The notes below the pieces were generated by a model, which saw only the letters and a program-made list of their open reading frames with translations, did not search any database and was not told the DNA's origin. 28,686 nucleotides of DNA from an uncultured Muribaculum sp. (GTDB lineage Bacteria; Bacteroidota; Bacteroidia; Bacteroidales; Muribaculaceae), in contig NZ_CAJTYX010000035.1 in assembly GCF_910583865.1 (NCBI RefSeq), forward strand, positions 1-28,686. Reading direction: 5' to 3'. The translations under genes and the position numbers were made by a program. The first letter of the stretch is position 1; every line of letters begins with the position of its first letter. This document shows, in pieces, positions 6,624 through 16,200 of the stretch.

Positions 6624-8600
6624 TTACTTCACTACCTTCACAGCCTTCACGCTACCGTCGGCCATGGTCATCTTCTTGATCATGATGCCCTTTGCCTCGC
6701 CTGCCACCTTGCGGCCCTGCAGGTCGAAGTACTCGGAAGCCACAGCCTCGCCGTCAGCGACAATGTCGCCGATACCCGAGAACTCATATGAAGGAATATT
6801 TATGGTAAGAGTCTGATTATAGTTGTGTAATTTAATCCAAGAGCCAGTAGGCACATCATCCATCACATAAACGTTAATTCTACGCTCTACAGAGGGGAAT
6901 GTAACGCTTTGCCCAGGTACAGTATAATCATCCGCAGCACGAACATTCAAAGAGATCTTCTCCTTAAGATCTTCTGATGAATACTCCACAGAGTTTAAGA
7001 GATCTTCGGCACTCATATCGGAATAAGCTACTACCACGCCCATCGGATAATAATCCTCGCCCATACTGAATATTTCAGCATCAACTGAATTATTTTCAGC
7101 AGGAATCATATTATAAGTGTTTGACGAAGTAAATACGCCCATCGGGGTAATATAAGGATATGAAATCGCCAATTCGATTGGGAGCGCCGGATAATACTTC
7201 CTTTGAGGAGAGGTTTCACTAACCCTCCAGTTGAAATCTACCGGCACAGGAGCAAATCCGTCATCAAGAAGATACATGGCAAATACACCGTTACGATTCT
7301 GCATGTCTGCAGTTGCAATCGTATGTATGTCTGTTGCATCAAAAGAGAATTGGGGCGTACTGGGAACAAATGCATCCAGTCCGGCAATATCAGAATACAG
7401 GACAAGATAAAGAGAATTCGGCTCCAATATGATATATTCCTCCTCAGTTTCTTCGTCAAACAAATCCAATGTGACAAATGTCAAATCACTAGAAGTTACA
7501 TCTTGATCTACAGTATAGATTCCGCTTGCAATCTCTATATATTTATCAACTGCGGAATCCCCCTCTCCTTCAGACTCTATCTTATAAAGCGTAACTGTAA
7601 TTTCAGAACCGGCTTTAGCCTTGACACTCGTAGGCATTGCAATCTGCGAAAGAACACCTCCTTGGGAAGATGATCTAAAAGTCTGGGCATAGCCATAGAA
7701 TGCACTCGCATCAATACCATACGCTTCCAAGTCATCTGCCAACATCCTATTTCGAAGATCATTACAGGAGACACCACTATAAAAGCCATTAGCATCCACA
7801 CCTGCACCGATAACATTGCTATAGCCCAAGACTTCATCTGCATTACTGTAATTGGTAATCCATGAACGATACGCTCCATTGGTAAGTCTGTACCGGGTTG
7901 CATTAATACTCTCATCACCGGGGTTCAGTCCACCATTGCCACCTGGGTTTATCGATAACGGATAAAATTCGCCCTGTTCCGTAGTTCCAAGAGCAAATTC
8001 CTGATCTCCAACAGCCAAAATAGGAGCATCAACTCCATAATTCATAATCGGCATAGGTGCTAAAGAAGCCGAAAGATCGGCATCCGTAGACGTAGCCAAT
8101 GCAGTATTATATTGCGAATGGAAGATTCCTGTTTCATACTGCCACTCCCAAGAGGCATCTTGGACAAAGTCGCCCTCACTGTTATAAGTAAAGTTAGGGA
8201 ATGTAACTTCATGCCCGGCTGGAACTAACATATTGCCAAGCCCAAAATATACCGGCCCCACAATTTTCTCCTCGCCATTCTGTCCCTGATTCTGATATAC
8301 CCACCAGATTGGGAAAAGTGCTCCGGAAGGATAACGATAATTAGGGAAAATAGTTGCCTCTGAATTAGTTTCCACCCGACTAACATTATTCTTAATCGGT
8401 GAGGCAGCATTCTTTTCCAAATTAGAGATAGAAAAGCCTGTAGTTGTAGTTTCAGCATTGATTCTTGCAGACATTTGAGTCTTAGCGTCTTTCAAGATAT
8501 CATGCTGCGGCAACTTAACAACATTGACGACTTTAGGAGAGGCGGCATGGAGAAATAAAATACTTCCAACCGCCAAGGTTACTAATGTAAACTTTTTCAT
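6624..8600 (-). CDS. Secreted protein with T9SS-like C-terminal tail, 658 aa
   Basis: Function unknown. A classical signal peptide (MKKFTLVTLAVGSILF, likely cut near residue 20 after HAA) shows export without a lipobox. The body is rich in Gly, Asn, Tyr and aromatic residues, as in surface beta proteins, and I see no catalytic motif. The last 50 residues (IGDI..EYFDLQGRKV..KGIMIKK..KAVKVVK) match the C-terminal tail found on many Prevotella and Bacteroidales proteins, related to type IX secretion sorting domains. The ATG at 8600 is used because it starts the signal peptide. The gene is strongly AT-rich (two sampled 60-base stretches both 37% GC) compared with 52-63% in the SusC genes. It follows DUF4302 after a hairpin, so it may be co-transcribed only partly. 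Confidence 0.82.
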   Translation of the reverse strand: MKKFTLVTLAVGSILFLHAASPKVVNVVKLPQHDILKDAKTQMSARINAETTTTGFSISNLEKNAASPIKNNVSRVETNSEATIFPNYRYPSGALFPIWWVYQNQGQNGEEKIVGPVYFGLGNMLVPAGHEVTFPNFTYNSEGDFVQDASWEWQYETGIFHSQYNTALATSTDADLSASLAPMPIMNYGVDAPILAVGDQEFALGTTEQGEFYPLSINPGGNGGLNPGDESINATRYRLTNGAYRSWITNYSNADEVLGYSNVIGAGVDANGFYSGVSCNDLRNRMLADDLEAYGIDASAFYGYAQTFRSSSQGGVLSQIAMPTSVKAKAGSEITVTLYKIESEGEGDSAVDKYIEIASGIYTVDQDVTSSDLTFVTLDLFDEETEEEYIILEPNSLYLVLYSDIAGLDAFVPSTPQFSFDATDIHTIATADMQNRNGVFAMYLLDDGFAPVPVDFNWRVSETSPQRKYYPALPIELAISYPYITPMGVFTSSNTYNMIPAENNSVDAEIFSMGEDYYPMGVVVAYSDMSAEDLLNSVEYSSEDLKEKISLNVRAADDYTVPGQSVTFPSVERRINVYVMDDVPTGSWIKLHNYNQTLTINIPSYEFSGIGDIVADGEAVASEYFDLQGRKVAGEAKGIMIKKMTMADGSVKAVKVVK

Positions 8601-8650
8601 AAGCGTAAATATAATAAGAAATATTTCAATACACAAGTAATGAAAACTTT

Positions 8651-8700
8651 AAAGAAACATGGTGACAGTCATTCAAATTTCCCGCCGACCATGTCCCTTT
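8651..8700 (-). terminator. Possible terminator or intercistronic hairpin after DUF4302 gene
   Basis: Arms ACATGGT (8657-8663) and ACCATGT (8688-8694) pair perfectly; AAAG/CTTT at the outer ends can extend the stem across two mismatches. On the minus strand it starts just past the DUF4302 stop and ends in TTTCTTT. It may attenuate transcription into the secreted-protein gene. Confidence 0.45.
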
Positions 8701-8707
8701 AAAATCG

Positions 8708-10114
8708 TTATCGTAAATTTACTATAAATTGTTCGGAAGAATCATTAACGTTGGTAAAGTATAACCGTTCCGGAGCCATTGGAGAATTAGTGGTAACCTT
8801 CCAGGTCACGGAAGAGATATGTGCGAGTAATTGCTGCATGGCAGGTACACGGCTGGTACGTGTAACACCATTATTGTCACCCTCATGACCGGAGAAAGAC
8901 ATCTTTATTGTACCATCTTCACCATATGTGTAATCCCCGTACAGAGAGCCAAGGGATGATACGCGCTTCACTCTCATAGTAAGAGCGTAACGCTTAGCCA
9001 TCGCATTGTAATTGAAATACAAGTACTGGAGTCCTTGATAGGAATTATTAGCGGTAAATCCTGCTACAGTCTCATCAATCAAGGTTTTCATAGCACCTGT
9101 CGCGCTCTCAAAATCAATGTTCCAAGAGAACGTAGACATGCCGAAGATTTCGGGGTATGAACTGTTGAGGGCAAACTCGACGGGGCGGTCTGTGCAGGAG
9201 AGGGTGCCGTCATCGTTGAAGGTGAAGTTCTGGATGGCGAGATCGGCGAGACGGTCCTCGAAGCCTTTGTAGGGTTCGCGCAGGCGGATTCCGTCAGGAG
9301 TGTAGAGGAACGGGATCTTTACGGTCTCCATCACGGGATCATCGTCATCAGCAACAATGTGCATAACCCCTTTGGAAAGATTCGAGAGATGCAGTTCGTG
9401 GCCGTCCACCACCATCTTGAGGTCGCCGAAACGGTTGGAGAACGTGTTGGCGGCGCGGTTGTTGGCCTGTGCGAAGTATTGGTCCCAGTCAGTGTCGGGA
9501 GCAAGACGGCGCATGCGCATGTTGACACGTGTCTTTTTACCTCTCAGGATAATCTCGTCGGCTGATTTCGACATGATCACGAACTCATAATCGCCGTTAT
9601 GACCATACCCGTTCTCGTTTACATCGTCGCCGCTATCATCAAGCGGGCCTTCGGGGAATGGTACATTGTCGATATTGTACTTCGAGGAAGGCAGATTGTA
9701 GGGCGACGAAAAGATGTGGAGCATCTTGTTGAACGTGTCGAACGTGAGCACAGGGCCGTCGTCAGAGATCATTTTGTAGAGCGACGTCTCACGCTGCACT
9801 GCATAGCGATCCGTTGACATGAAAGCATTGGCCACCCATGCGTTTGAACCGGCCATCTCGACAGACTCGTCATTGTTGAATTTCATGAGAATGACGTAGC
9901 CCGACTCCCAGTCGTTGTCGGCAAAATAGGACAATTCCCATCCGGCAGGAGCGTGCTCCTTAACGAGGAGAGCCTTTGTTTCGGCCTTGGCAGCATCCAT
10001 GCGCACGGCAGCGCTTTGGTCGAAGATGTCGTCCTCCTTGTTGGAACAGGAGACGGCAGCAGCGGCGAGAAGCAGCATGGCAGATACGGTAAGGAATCCG
10101 TTATATAGTTTCAT
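8708..10114 (-). CDS. DUF4302 domain surface lipoprotein
   Basis: A 468-residue lipoprotein: signal peptide with Ala/Leu-rich core and lipobox VSC (Cys23), then KEDD at positions +3 to +6 after Ser-Asn, which fits the Bacteroidetes lipoprotein export signal that sends lipoproteins to the cell surface. The mature N terminus (DIFDQSAAVRMDAAKAETKA, then GWELSYF and GYVILMKFNND) is typical of DUF4302, a family of unknown function found beside SusC/SusD genes. Fourth gene of the locus, 49 bases after the metallopeptidase. The 3' third of the gene is AT-rich (35-50% in sampled stretches before about 9140) while the 5' part is GC-rich (62% at 9181-9240), a step suggesting mosaic origin. Biochemical role unknown; probably binds substrate for the SusC/SusD transporter. 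Confidence 0.85.
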   Translation of the reverse strand: MKLYNGFLTVSAMLLLAAAAVSCSNKEDDIFDQSAAVRMDAAKAETKALLVKEHAPAGWELSYFADNDWESGYVILMKFNNDESVEMAGSNAWVANAFMSTDRYAVQRETSLYKMISDDGPVLTFDTFNKMLHIFSSPYNLPSSKYNIDNVPFPEGPLDDSGDDVNENGYGHNGDYEFVIMSKSADEIILRGKKTRVNMRMRRLAPDTDWDQYFAQANNRAANTFSNRFGDLKMVVDGHELHLSNLSKGVMHIVADDDDPVMETVKIPFLYTPDGIRLREPYKGFEDRLADLAIQNFTFNDDGTLSCTDRPVEFALNSSYPEIFGMSTFSWNIDFESATGAMKTLIDETVAGFTANNSYQGLQYLYFNYNAMAKRYALTMRVKRVSSLGSLYGDYTYGEDGTIKMSFSGHEGDNNGVTRTSRVPAMQQLLAHISSVTWKVTTNSPMAPERLYFTNVNDSSEQFIVNLR

Positions 10115-10163
10115 CGTAGTTGATTCAAAAATCTGTTAATAACAAAGTTGCGAATTATACGCG

Positions 10164-11489
10164 TTATTTATTCTTCCCGGTAGCGGGATTGTCGATAGGG
10201 GCGAGGAGTTTCGTTATGTCGATTTTGCTCTGACGGCTTTGGACTGTATCACGAAGTTCGTCGAGATCAATATTCCATGCGGACGCAAACCATTCCCGCA
10301 CAATGGACACTTTCTTCTCAAGGTTGGCCGCACCGTCCTGCCCGTCGGTATCCTCCACGGGGAACACTTCTATTCCACGATCGGTATAGTTCTTTTTAAG
10401 CCACTTTTCGAAGTCGGCGCCGGTCTTGAATTTCTCCTTGCCACCTTTGAAGTTGTAGAACTCGAAGTAATTCTTTCCGTCCTGGGTGTAAGTACGGTGG
10501 GCGGAATTATCCTTATCGACGGTAAGCTCCATGTCGGTGAGATAGTAGACCTGGTCTTTCTCGACAAACTGGCCGATATAAGTCCTGAAACCCTTGTCCT
10601 TCTCCTCGTTATTACGGTTATACCAATAGCAAAAAGTGTACTTGTCCATCAACGCGTCGTAATTTGCCGCATCGTTGAACATACCCATCAGATCCCATGT
10701 GACATAGATATCATCGATTTCCTTCCAACCTTTACCGGCACACCACATAGTGAAATCCCACTCATCTTTGGTTCGGGTGATATAGTTGGCGCAAGTCTCG
10801 GCGAAATCCTCGCGTGCCTGACCGGAGGCATAGGGAGAGGAGAATCCGAGCGAACATGTAGTGCCACCGATACGCTCCTGCCACGTATTAGGCTCATAGT
10901 GGGCGGCATTTATGCGGTCAAATTCCTGCGGATATGTCTTGGTCTGATGGAGAATATGGGAGAACTCATGATGCATGGTCTTGAAGTACATTGCATTGAG
11001 TTGTTCCGCATTCTCAGGGTCGAGCTTATTCACTACGAAGAGCGACACTTTCAGACCACCCTCGGCAAGACCGAGGATTTCAGTTCCGGTGGAGGGATTT
11101 ACGGCAGCAGAACCGATGATATGCAACATTTTCGGGCCGTATTTACCGAGGAATATGCTATCGCCCGTAATCACGTCGTACACGTCATACCAGAGATATT
11201 TTGTGAGTACGGCAAGTTCCTTGGCTTTGTCGAGAGATGCCGGCACGAGGTTGTAGTCCGGATCGGTGGCAAGCGACTTCATGCGATAGGTGAAAGTCAT
11301 ATTATAGCGGTCGCGATAGTTCCTTGTCACCCATTTGTCGAAATTATATGTAGGCGAAGTGGGATCGAGCACTTCAGGATCTACCTGGAAAATCGATGTG
11401 GAATCGAGCTCGTCATCCTTGCTACAGGAAACGAACGTTCCTGCGATTGCGAGGCATAGCGCCGAACCTAATATATATTTTTTCATCAT
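10164..11489 (-). CDS. Putative zinc metallopeptidase lipoprotein (Mx1-like)
   Basis: A 441-residue lipoprotein of the family annotated as putative zinc-binding metallopeptidase (Peptidase_Mx1), habitually linked to SusC/SusD and DUF4302. The lipobox VSC gives Cys22, followed by SKDDE, a good surface-export signal. The active-site motif is HHEFSHILHQ: HEFSH at 174-178, with His174 and His178 as expected zinc ligands and Glu175 as the catalytic base; REDFAETCANYI at 226-237 offers Glu228 or Glu231 as third ligand, as in gluzincin-like enzymes. The rest shows a C-terminal helical tail. It starts 24 bases after SusD. The likely role is cutting protein or peptide at the surface before import. Activity is not proven for most members. 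Confidence 0.85.
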   Translation of the reverse strand: MMKKYILGSALCLAIAGTFVSCSKDDELDSTSIFQVDPEVLDPTSPTYNFDKWVTRNYRDRYNMTFTYRMKSLATDPDYNLVPASLDKAKELAVLTKYLWYDVYDVITGDSIFLGKYGPKMLHIIGSAAVNPSTGTEILGLAEGGLKVSLFVVNKLDPENAEQLNAMYFKTMHHEFSHILHQTKTYPQEFDRINAAHYEPNTWQERIGGTTCSLGFSSPYASGQAREDFAETCANYITRTKDEWDFTMWCAGKGWKEIDDIYVTWDLMGMFNDAANYDALMDKYTFCYWYNRNNEEKDKGFRTYIGQFVEKDQVYYLTDMELTVDKDNSAHRTYTQDGKNYFEFYNFKGGKEKFKTGADFEKWLKKNYTDRGIEVFPVEDTDGQDGAANLEKKVSIVREWFASAWNIDLDELRDTVQSRQSKIDITKLLAPIDNPATGKNK

Positions 11490-11513
11490 AATGAAAATCT
11501 ACAGTATTTAATA

Positions 11514-13220
11514 TTACGGACGTGGAGTCAATGGCTTGATATAGCTTTCGGAGGAGAGAATGGCGCTACCTGCTTCGCCACCTGAGGGGAGACGGTCGTT
11601 GGAGGGGAAACCGGCGGAAAGCACGTCTGCCGGAATCTGGAACGCACGGCGAGGATCGCCGAGGGCGAGGGTCTCTACGCGCGAACGACCGATTTTGTGG
11701 GTGATGACAATACCGTTGCGGCGGATGTCAAACCAGCGGTCGCCCATATCGATACGTTCGAGACGGCGGAAGTGGAGCACACACTGCACCAAATTCTCGA
11801 TGTCGGAGCCGAAAGCCCACGCGGCATTGGCGGGAGGACATACCTCATCTATATGGATAGGGCTTACTATGCCGTTCTTCACCAATCCGTACGCCTGATC
11901 TGCATCGGTATAGAAATTATTTATCACCTCAAGAGTAAGATCGGCAGAAGGTTTGTCGTTGACAGGAAGATTTGTCCAACGGTTGCGATCCCAGTAGCGG
12001 AGATCGGAAACAGCCTCATTGATCTTGCGCATGTAGATGCGAGCCTCCGCACGGGTCAGCAGCACCTCTTCGGCGGTAAACTCGGGACGGATATGATGGA
12101 CAAATCCGATACCGGCAATCTTGTCGGTGTATTCGAAGAATTCCATCATAGGCCCGAATATAGAGCCGTACTCGCTCTGACCGCGATAATAGAGTTTGTT
12201 CTGCATGCAAGGGTGGAAATTGTAGCCGGTCCACGTCGGGCCGGGCGAATGGGTGGTGGCATTCTTTGCCTCACGGTTGTGGGCATACTTCCCTGCACAT
12301 ACTCGATAATATATCGAAGAAGTCGGGATGAGCATCAGCACGCCGGGATCGCCATCACTTACCCACGCATTGGTAAGCGATTCGCTCGTGGAATAAGTGC
12401 TTCTCCAGAAAGTACGCAAAGAAGGCTCCGCATTGTCTCCACCGAGGGCAACAGAGGCGTATTTCTCCGCGAGGTCATACTTACGGGCAAAAAGGAAGAA
12501 GCGCGCTGCAAAGGCGTTGGCCGACCTGCGCATGAAATGGTACTTCGAGGCCTGAGGATGGAGATTGTCGGCGACAAGAGGGAGGCCGGCAAGAAGGTCT
12601 TTCTCGATTTTGTCGTAAACGTCGGCGAGGTTGCCACGGTCATACTGAGGCTTTACCTCAGTCTCTATACCGGTCATGTAGGGGATGCCCGGTATGGTCT
12701 TTGATGCATCCGGTCCGGCATAAGGCAGACAGAAGAGGTTGGCCAGCAAGAAGTGGTGGTAAGCACGACTTACGAGTGCCTCGCCTTTCTGACCTGCAAC
12801 CTCGTCGCCACGCCCCTCGGTCTCAAGCTTTTCTATGGCCTGAAGGGCATAATTGCAGACGGCAATCGCATGATAGGCGTTGCTCCATACGTGGGAGGGG
12901 GAATCCTGCTGGATACCGCTCTTTATATCCTCCCATGCGAAAGCCTCGTCGTCGGCGGGCGTAAAATTTTCATAGCCAGCGAGATTATAGCGCACACCGT
13001 TCTCGTCGGGTGAAGTGTTGTCGACGATATTGTCTGATGACAGTTCGCAGATAGTGGCATGGTTGCCGTCGGAGTAGGCATTGACCAAAAGCTGGGTCAC
13101 CTGCGTGGGTGTGGATATGGTCACACGGTTGTCGGGCGTATGGTCGAGGAAGTCGTCGCATCCTATAAGAGCGACAACCATCCCCGCCATGGGTATATAT
13201 TTGAGATTCTTCAGTTTCAT
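11514..13220 (-). CDS. SusD/RagB family surface lipoprotein
   Basis: Substrate-binding lid of a SusC/SusD outer-membrane transporter. The 568-residue protein has a signal peptide with lipobox LIGC (Cys21) followed by DDFLD, typical for SusD mature ends; then the N-terminal SusD-like domain (VTQLLVNAYSDG near 41-52, YHAIAVCNYALQAIEKL near 116-132, KGEALVSRAYHHFLLANLF near 145-163) and the C-terminal SusD/RagB domain ending in RRAFQIPADVL. Length fits the family. Separated by 21 bases from SusC upstream and 24 bases from the metallopeptidase downstream, so one operon. Neighbours suggest a peptide-type ligand, as for RagB, rather than a glycan, but no glycosidase or binding data are available. 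Confidence 0.95.
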   Translation of the reverse strand: MKLKNLKYIPMAGMVVALIGCDDFLDHTPDNRVTISTPTQVTQLLVNAYSDGNHATICELSSDNIVDNTSPDENGVRYNLAGYENFTPADDEAFAWEDIKSGIQQDSPSHVWSNAYHAIAVCNYALQAIEKLETEGRGDEVAGQKGEALVSRAYHHFLLANLFCLPYAGPDASKTIPGIPYMTGIETEVKPQYDRGNLADVYDKIEKDLLAGLPLVADNLHPQASKYHFMRRSANAFAARFFLFARKYDLAEKYASVALGGDNAEPSLRTFWRSTYSTSESLTNAWVSDGDPGVLMLIPTSSIYYRVCAGKYAHNREAKNATTHSPGPTWTGYNFHPCMQNKLYYRGQSEYGSIFGPMMEFFEYTDKIAGIGFVHHIRPEFTAEEVLLTRAEARIYMRKINEAVSDLRYWDRNRWTNLPVNDKPSADLTLEVINNFYTDADQAYGLVKNGIVSPIHIDEVCPPANAAWAFGSDIENLVQCVLHFRRLERIDMGDRWFDIRRNGIVITHKIGRSRVETLALGDPRRAFQIPADVLSAGFPSNDRLPSGGEAGSAILSSESYIKPLTPRP

Positions 13221-13241
13221 TGTACTAAGAATTATGGGAGA

Positions 13242-16200
13242 TTAGAAGCCGAGACGTACGGTGAATGTGAACTGCTTCGGAGTCGGGGTGGCGACACCTC
13301 CGGAGTTGAAGAACTCGGGGTCTTGTCCGTTGAGCTTCTTGTCGGAGTAGATAAGGAAGAGGTTGGTGGCAGCGAGCTTGAACGATGCGGAACGCATGCG
13401 CAGCTTCTGCATGAACGATGCAGGCACGTCGTAGGTGACGGAGATGTCCTTCATGCGGATGAAGTCGCCCTTGGCTATGCGCGCCGTAGAGTAGTTGTAG
13501 GCATTGTAGGCATAGCTTAGGTAGGAATCGTTGTGCGTCTGTACCTTCGAGGCGATAACCGGAATGTCGGTGTACTTCTCGTCACCGGGGTTTATCCAAC
13601 GGTTCTTGAACTCACGAGGCATGGCGGTAAGGTCGTCGTAGGACTTCGCAAACACGGGGTCAAGACGAATCTTGTTGCCGAACGAGTAGGTGATGAACAC
13701 GTTGGCATGCCAGTTGCGCCAGCGGAACACGTTGCCGAAACCGCCGGTAATCGTCGGGTCGGAAGGTCCCTCATAGACAAGGTTGTCAAGATGCTCGAAC
13801 TCCTGGAAGTTGAGGTCGGATGTTGTCAGCTTGCCCTCCTGATTTATGAAAGTAGGCAGACCTTCGTCGTTCAGCCCCATGAATGGGATGGAGAAGATGG
13901 CGCGCACGGGATAGCCCTGAAGGGGATAGCCGCTACCGGTGACAAGATCAATCACACGCGACTGTGCGTCAAGGTTGGTAATCTTGTTCTTGGCGTAGGC
14001 AAACGTAAGGTCGGTCGACCATGAGAAGTCACGGCCCTGGAAATTACGTGTCGAGAGGGTAAACTCAACGCCATGCGAAGCCATTTCAGCCACGTTGGCA
14101 TATTTCTGGTTTTCACCGCCGACACCCTGGGTGAACACCGTGCCGATAAGGTCGTAGTTGTTACGCTTGTACCAGTCGAACACGAGGTTGATGCGGTTGT
14201 TGAAGAATCCGAGGTCGACACCGAGGTTAAGCTCGTGCTTCTTCTCATAGGTAAGCTCGCCGTTGGCAATCGACTCAAGCTGGATACCGAGTTCCTTAAC
14301 GGAACTTAGTGGACGCCACGGATTGTAAGGGTTGAATATAGCCGTAGCATTAGACACGTAGTCCGGACCCGAATCGGCTGTCAGTGAATAGGACGCCTTA
14401 AGGGTGGCGTGGCTGAAAGTGGGCATCAGACGTTCCCAGAACGACTCTTCGTGGGCGTTCCATGCACCGGACACGTTCCATGTCGGCAGCCAACGCGACT
14501 TGCGTGCTTTGCCGAGCTTGTTGGTACCCTCATAGCGAGCCGTACCGGTGATGATGTAGCGTGCGGCATAGGAGTAAGTGGCGGTGCCGAAGAATGCGGC
14601 GCTGCGGCGGTAGGTCCACTGGTTGGAGTAATAGGTGGATCCCTCTTCTACCTGCTGCTTGAAGAGATTGTAGTCGATGAAGGGTATGTTGCCGTTCTCG
14701 TAGCAGAAACCCCATCCCTGGAACGACACGGCATTGCGGTCGGTCTTGGCGATTTCCGTACCCACCATGGCGTTGATGATGTGGTCGCGGTTGATGGTGG
14801 TGTTGTACTGAGCGTTGAAGCGGAAGTCGAGCTGCGAGATAGAGTATGCATTGTTGAAGTAGATACCACCCTGCGGGAGCACCGTTGTCGGGAGGGCATT
14901 GGGGTCGTCGGGGTTGGTATAGAGATACTTGTTGGCATCGCGGATGGTGGCATCCTCGGGGATGATACCTGCGCGGTAGGCGTTGGCCTGGTTGGAGTTA
15001 TCCTTCACAAAGTGCTCGGATGTGGAGCGCTGGTAGCGGTATGAACCGATGGCGTTGAGGTCGAGCCCCTGGAAGGGACGCCAGTTGAGTTCACCCTGGA
15101 ACTTGAGGTCGGTCACGCCAAGCTCGATGTAGTTGTTCTCCAGCTCGTCCTTGATGTTGAAGCCGGCGTAGTTGCGGGTATAGCGCTCGTCGGCGTCGAG
15201 CGTACGCGACGTGTTGAGTGCGTAGCTATAGGGGTTGATGTCGAAGCCGCGCTTCACCTCGCCGGAAACGACGTCGGTCTCCTGCGACAGGGTGCCCGGA
15301 GCGTGCTGCTTGCGGTAGCTGTCGGAGGTAAGGAGGGTGACGCGCACTGTCGGTGACACATCATAGGAAGCGTTGCCGTTGAAGGTGTAACGCTGCACTT
15401 TCGACGAGATGGTCCATCCCGGATCGTTCATCACCGAGATTGACGAGTAGAAGCGGCCCTTGTCAGTACCGCCAGACATGCTGACGGCATGGTTCTGCAT
15501 GATGTTGCTGTTGAACAGCTCGTCGAACCAGTCTGTATTGCGGAACTCGGCCTTGCGCAGGTAATCATACTGTGCCTCCTGGGTATTGGCGAGGCCGTAC
15601 TTACCTGTGGCAGGATCATACGTGTTGATGAGCTGGTACATCTTTCCGAACACGCCGGATTCGGAGGCCTTGGCAAGCGACGAAAGCTCCAGCCAGCCCT
15701 TTTCGAGCATCTCCTTGTAGACACCCATCTGCTCCTGCGAGTTCATGATGTTGAAATCGCCGTAGCGGGGCTTCATGCGGTAGGTGAACTCGCCGGTGTA
15801 GTTGAGCGTGGTCTTGCCGGCCTGCCCTTTCTTGGTGGTCACGACAATCACGCCGGCCATGGCACGCGCACCATATATAGATGTAGCGGAACCGTCCTTC
15901 AGGATCTGGAACGACTCGATATCGTCGGCGTTGAGCCCGGCGATGGCCGAGGAGATAAGCGTGGTGGCATCACCCGACGAGAGGTCGTCGGCGGATACCT
16001 CTACGGCATCCTCAAGCACTACGCCGTCGACCACCCACAGGGGCTTCGACGCACCGTAGATCGACGTGGCACCGCGCACACGGATCTTGGGGGCAGTACC
16101 GAACGTGCCCGACACGTTCTGCACCGACACGCCGGCAGCGCGGCCTTCAAGGGAGCGCGAGATATCGCTCACGCCCGACAGGCGTGCGTCCTCCGCATCG

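Noticed and set aside
10239..11459. 406-codon open frame on the plus strand
   Set aside because: Antisense shadow of the metallopeptidase gene; His/Ile-rich translation without any recognisable domain.
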